The position numbers were made by a program, and so were the translations under genes. Below the pieces are notes generated by a model that was not told where the DNA came from, did no database searches, and saw only the letters and a program-made list of their open reading frames with translations. Positions 5,461 to 7,368 of a stretch of DNA of 7,368 bases are shown in pieces (positions within the stretch are counted from its first letter, which is position 1; the number at the start of each line of letters is the position of its first letter). The DNA is taken from contig CANQZH010000057.1 of the NCBI GenBank assembly GCA_947628245.1, forward strand, positions 1 to 7,368. The letters are read 5' to 3'. The stretch is from an uncultured Bacilli bacterium (lineage in GTDB: Bacteria > Bacillota_I > Bacilli_A > RF39 > UBA660).

Positions 5461-7281
5461 ATGTGTGGGATTGCTGGTTTTGTCGGTAAAGTTAAAAATA
5501 AAGATGAAGTTTTAAAAAAGATGTGTGATCGAATTATTCATCGAGGTCCTGATGGAGAAGGTTATTATACGGATAGTGATGTTGCTTTAGGGCATCGTAG
5601 ATTATCAATTATTGATATAGAAAATGGTAAACAACCAATGAATAGTTTTGATAATAATTTAGTTGTGGTTTTTAATGGCGAAATATATAATTATCAAGAG
5701 TTAAAAGAAGAATTAAGTGATTATTCATTTGCTACTAAAAGTGATACGGAAGTATTACTTGCTGGATATTTAAAATGGGGAAAAGATTTACCTAATCATT
5801 TAAGAGGTATGTTTGCTTTTGCTATTTGGGATAAGAAAAATAAAACTTTATTTTGTGCTCGTGATCCTTTTGGAATTAAACCTTTTTATTATTATGAAAA
5901 TGATGGAGTTTTGTTATTTGCGTCTGAAATTAAAGCTTTTTTAGACCATCCTAATTTTAAGAAAGAGTTTAATGAGAGTATATTATCTTCTTATATGTCT
6001 TTTAGTTTTACGCCTACTAATGAAACATTTTTTAAAGGAGTTAGAAGGTTAGATGCGGGGTGTACTTTAACATATGAAAATAAAGAAATAAAGATTGATA
6101 AGTATTATTCTTTGTCTTTTCCAATTGAGAAGAAAGATTATGATAAGACTTTAGTAGAAATTAGAAATACGATGGAAGAAAGTGTTAAATATCATATGGT
6201 AAGTGATGTTGAAGTTGGTTCTTTTTTATCTAGTGGAATTGATTCATCTTATTTAGTATCTTTAGCTAAGCCTGATAAAACTTATACGGTTGGTTATGAT
6301 ATACCTCGTTATGATGAGATTAATTATGCTAAAAATTTAACTGATTTATTAGGAATTAAAAATATTAGTAAAAAGGTTCAAAAAGATGAGTATATGAATA
6401 TTGTTCCTAAGATTTTATATCATATGGATGAACCGGCTAGTGATCCAGCAATTGTTTCTTTATATTTTGTGGCTAATTTAGCTAGTAAAGATGTTAAGGT
6501 TGTTTTAAGTGGAGAAGGGGCTGATGAATTTTTTGGAGGATATAATTCCTATAGAGAAGAAGTAGATATGCTTTGGTATAATAAAATTCCTTATCCTATT
6601 AGACATTTTATTAGTAAGGTATGTTCTTTACTTCCTCCTGTTAGGGGTATTAATTTCTTTGTTAGACGTGGTTTAAAATTAGAGGATAATTATATTGGAG
6701 TTAATAAAGTTTGGAGTGAAAAGGAAGTAAATAATTTATTAAAGATTCCAGTTACTATTAGTAATAAAGAAATTACTAAACCGGTTTTTGAAGAATTTAA
6801 ACATTGTAATCGTTTAGTTAAGATGCAGGCTGTTGATATTCATTTTTGGTTAATGAAAGATATTTTACAAAAGGCTGATCGGATGACGATGGCTAATAGT
6901 TTAGAGGGTAGAGTTCCATTTACGGATATTGGAGTTTTTAAGTGTGCTAGTAAACTTCCTAATGAATATAAGGTTACTAAAGAAAATACGAAAGTTGCTT
7001 TAAGAGATGCAGCTAAAGAAGTTATACCTAATGAATCTTATAAAAAGAAAAAATTAGGTTTTCCAGTACCGATTAGAGATTGGATGAGAGAAGAAGATGT
7101 ATATAATGAAATAAAAGATGCTTTTAATTCTTCGGTTGCTAATAAATATTTTAATACGGATATTTTATTAAATATGTTAGAAAATCATAAAAATAATAAA
7201 AGAGATAATTATCGTAAATTATGGAATGTTTATTGTTTTATTAAATGGTATCAAGTCTTTTTTGAAGATTTAAAAATATAA
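5461..7281 (+). CDS. asnB: Asparagine synthetase (glutamine-hydrolysing)
   Basis: The enzyme makes asparagine from aspartate, ATP and glutamine (EC 6.3.5.4) in the cytosol. The product has 606 residues, slightly shorter than many AsnB proteins but complete. The N-terminal class II glutaminase domain starts MCGIAG, with Cys2 as the nucleophile once Met is removed. It contains RGPDGEG (28-34), LGHRRLSIID (43-52), FNGEIYN (71-77), SDTEV (94-98) and ARDPFGIKPFYY (133-144). The C-terminal synthetase domain has the PP-loop SSGIDSS (257-263), GEGADEFFGGY (351-361) and ADRMTMANSLEGRVPF (472-487). The PP-loop carries Ser258 where SGGxDS has Gly, a variant I believe is common among Bacillota homologues. 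The start is fixed by Cys2 and by AAGATGGTG (5447-5455) five bases upstream. It lies 38 bases after tex, too close for a T-box leader between them. A related AsnB-like amidotransferase acting on another substrate cannot be fully excluded. Confidence 0.95.
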   Translation: MCGIAGFVGKVKNKDEVLKKMCDRIIHRGPDGEGYYTDSDVALGHRRLSIIDIENGKQPMNSFDNNLVVVFNGEIYNYQELKEELSDYSFATKSDTEVLLAGYLKWGKDLPNHLRGMFAFAIWDKKNKTLFCARDPFGIKPFYYYENDGVLLFASEIKAFLDHPNFKKEFNESILSSYMSFSFTPTNETFFKGVRRLDAGCTLTYENKEIKIDKYYSLSFPIEKKDYDKTLVEIRNTMEESVKYHMVSDVEVGSFLSSGIDSSYLVSLAKPDKTYTVGYDIPRYDEINYAKNLTDLLGIKNISKKVQKDEYMNIVPKILYHMDEPASDPAIVSLYFVANLASKDVKVVLSGEGADEFFGGYNSYREEVDMLWYNKIPYPIRHFISKVCSLLPPVRGINFFVRRGLKLEDNYIGVNKVWSEKEVNNLLKIPVTISNKEITKPVFEEFKHCNRLVKMQAVDIHFWLMKDILQKADRMTMANSLEGRVPFTDIGVFKCASKLPNEYKVTKENTKVALRDAAKEVIPNESYKKKKLGFPVPIRDWMREEDVYNEIKDAFNSSVANKYFNTDILLNMLENHKNNKRDNYRKLWNVYCFIKWYQVFFEDLKI

Positions 7282-7302
7282 ATCTTATAGGGGTGAATTT
7301 TT

Positions 7303-7368
7303 GTGAAAGAGTTTTTTAAAAAGTATTATTATTTACTTTTTTTGGGTTTATTTATTATTTTAGTTGTT
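7303..7368 (+). CDS. N-terminus of a membrane or exported protein, cut by the window end
   Basis: Twenty-two codons are visible and the frame is open to the last base. The start is GTG, supported by AGGGGTG (7289-7295) seven bases upstream; the TTG two bases earlier is followed at once by TGA. The peptide begins with a short basic stretch (MKEFFKK) and continues into a hydrophobic run (about residues 8-22), typical of a signal peptide or membrane anchor. It lies 21 bases after asnB with no terminator between them, so it probably belongs to the same transcript. The family cannot be named from so little sequence. Confidence 0.6.
   Translation, partial: MKEFFKKYYYLLFLGLFIILVV

Noticed and set aside
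1..7368. Mycoplasma-type genetic code (TGA as Trp)
   Set aside because: No gene contains an in-frame TGA and Trp is written TGG throughout, so the standard bacterial code fits despite the low GC content.
1..7368. CRISPR array, tRNA gene, insertion sequence, or reverse transcriptase/template repeat
   Set aside because: No regularly spaced repeats, tRNA-like cloverleaf, transposase or RT motifs were seen on either strand by eye.

Overview
The window is very AT-rich. Its Trp codons are all TGG, the five visible stops are all TAA or TAG, and its ribosome binding sites are strong and Bacillota-like (AAGGAGG, AGGAGG). Together with the type of surface protein at the left end, this suggests a small-genome, host-associated Bacillota lineage, such as the uncultured gut Bacilli/RF39-like groups. 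It reads with the standard bacterial code. That placement is inference; no rRNA or complete marker set is present to test it.

Left part (1-1743): a 517-residue membrane-anchored, cysteine-rich extracytoplasmic protein of a paralogous family that I recall as widespread in gut Bacillota metagenomes, with no known function. It is followed by a 146-base gap. The gap holds an oddly GC-rich 45-base stretch, a weak promoter candidate, a small hairpin, and a good intrinsic terminator shared with the convergent gene on the other strand.

Middle (1712-2500): a 234-residue minus-strand protein of unknown function, then a compact divergent promoter region. One palindromic TTGCAA hexamer can serve as the -35 element for both directions, with exactly 17 bases to TATAAT on the left and to TGT-TAAAAT on the right. 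Both predicted leaders are only about 10 bases long and consist mostly of the Shine-Dalgarno sequence.

Right part (2501-7368): a tight co-directional run lgt (prolipoprotein diacylglyceryl transferase), tex (S1-domain RNA-binding transcription accessory protein), asnB (glutamine-hydrolysing asparagine synthetase), and the first 22 codons of a GTG-started membrane protein cut by the window end. Gaps are 3, 38 and 21 bases with no terminator visible, so at least partial co-transcription is likely. These are ordinary housekeeping genes.

I see no clear new multi-gene system. The items most worth a second look are the shared -35 divergent promoter, the terminator embedded in the end of a coding region, the GC-rich segment after the surface-protein gene, and the surface protein itself with its lectin-like C-terminal end.
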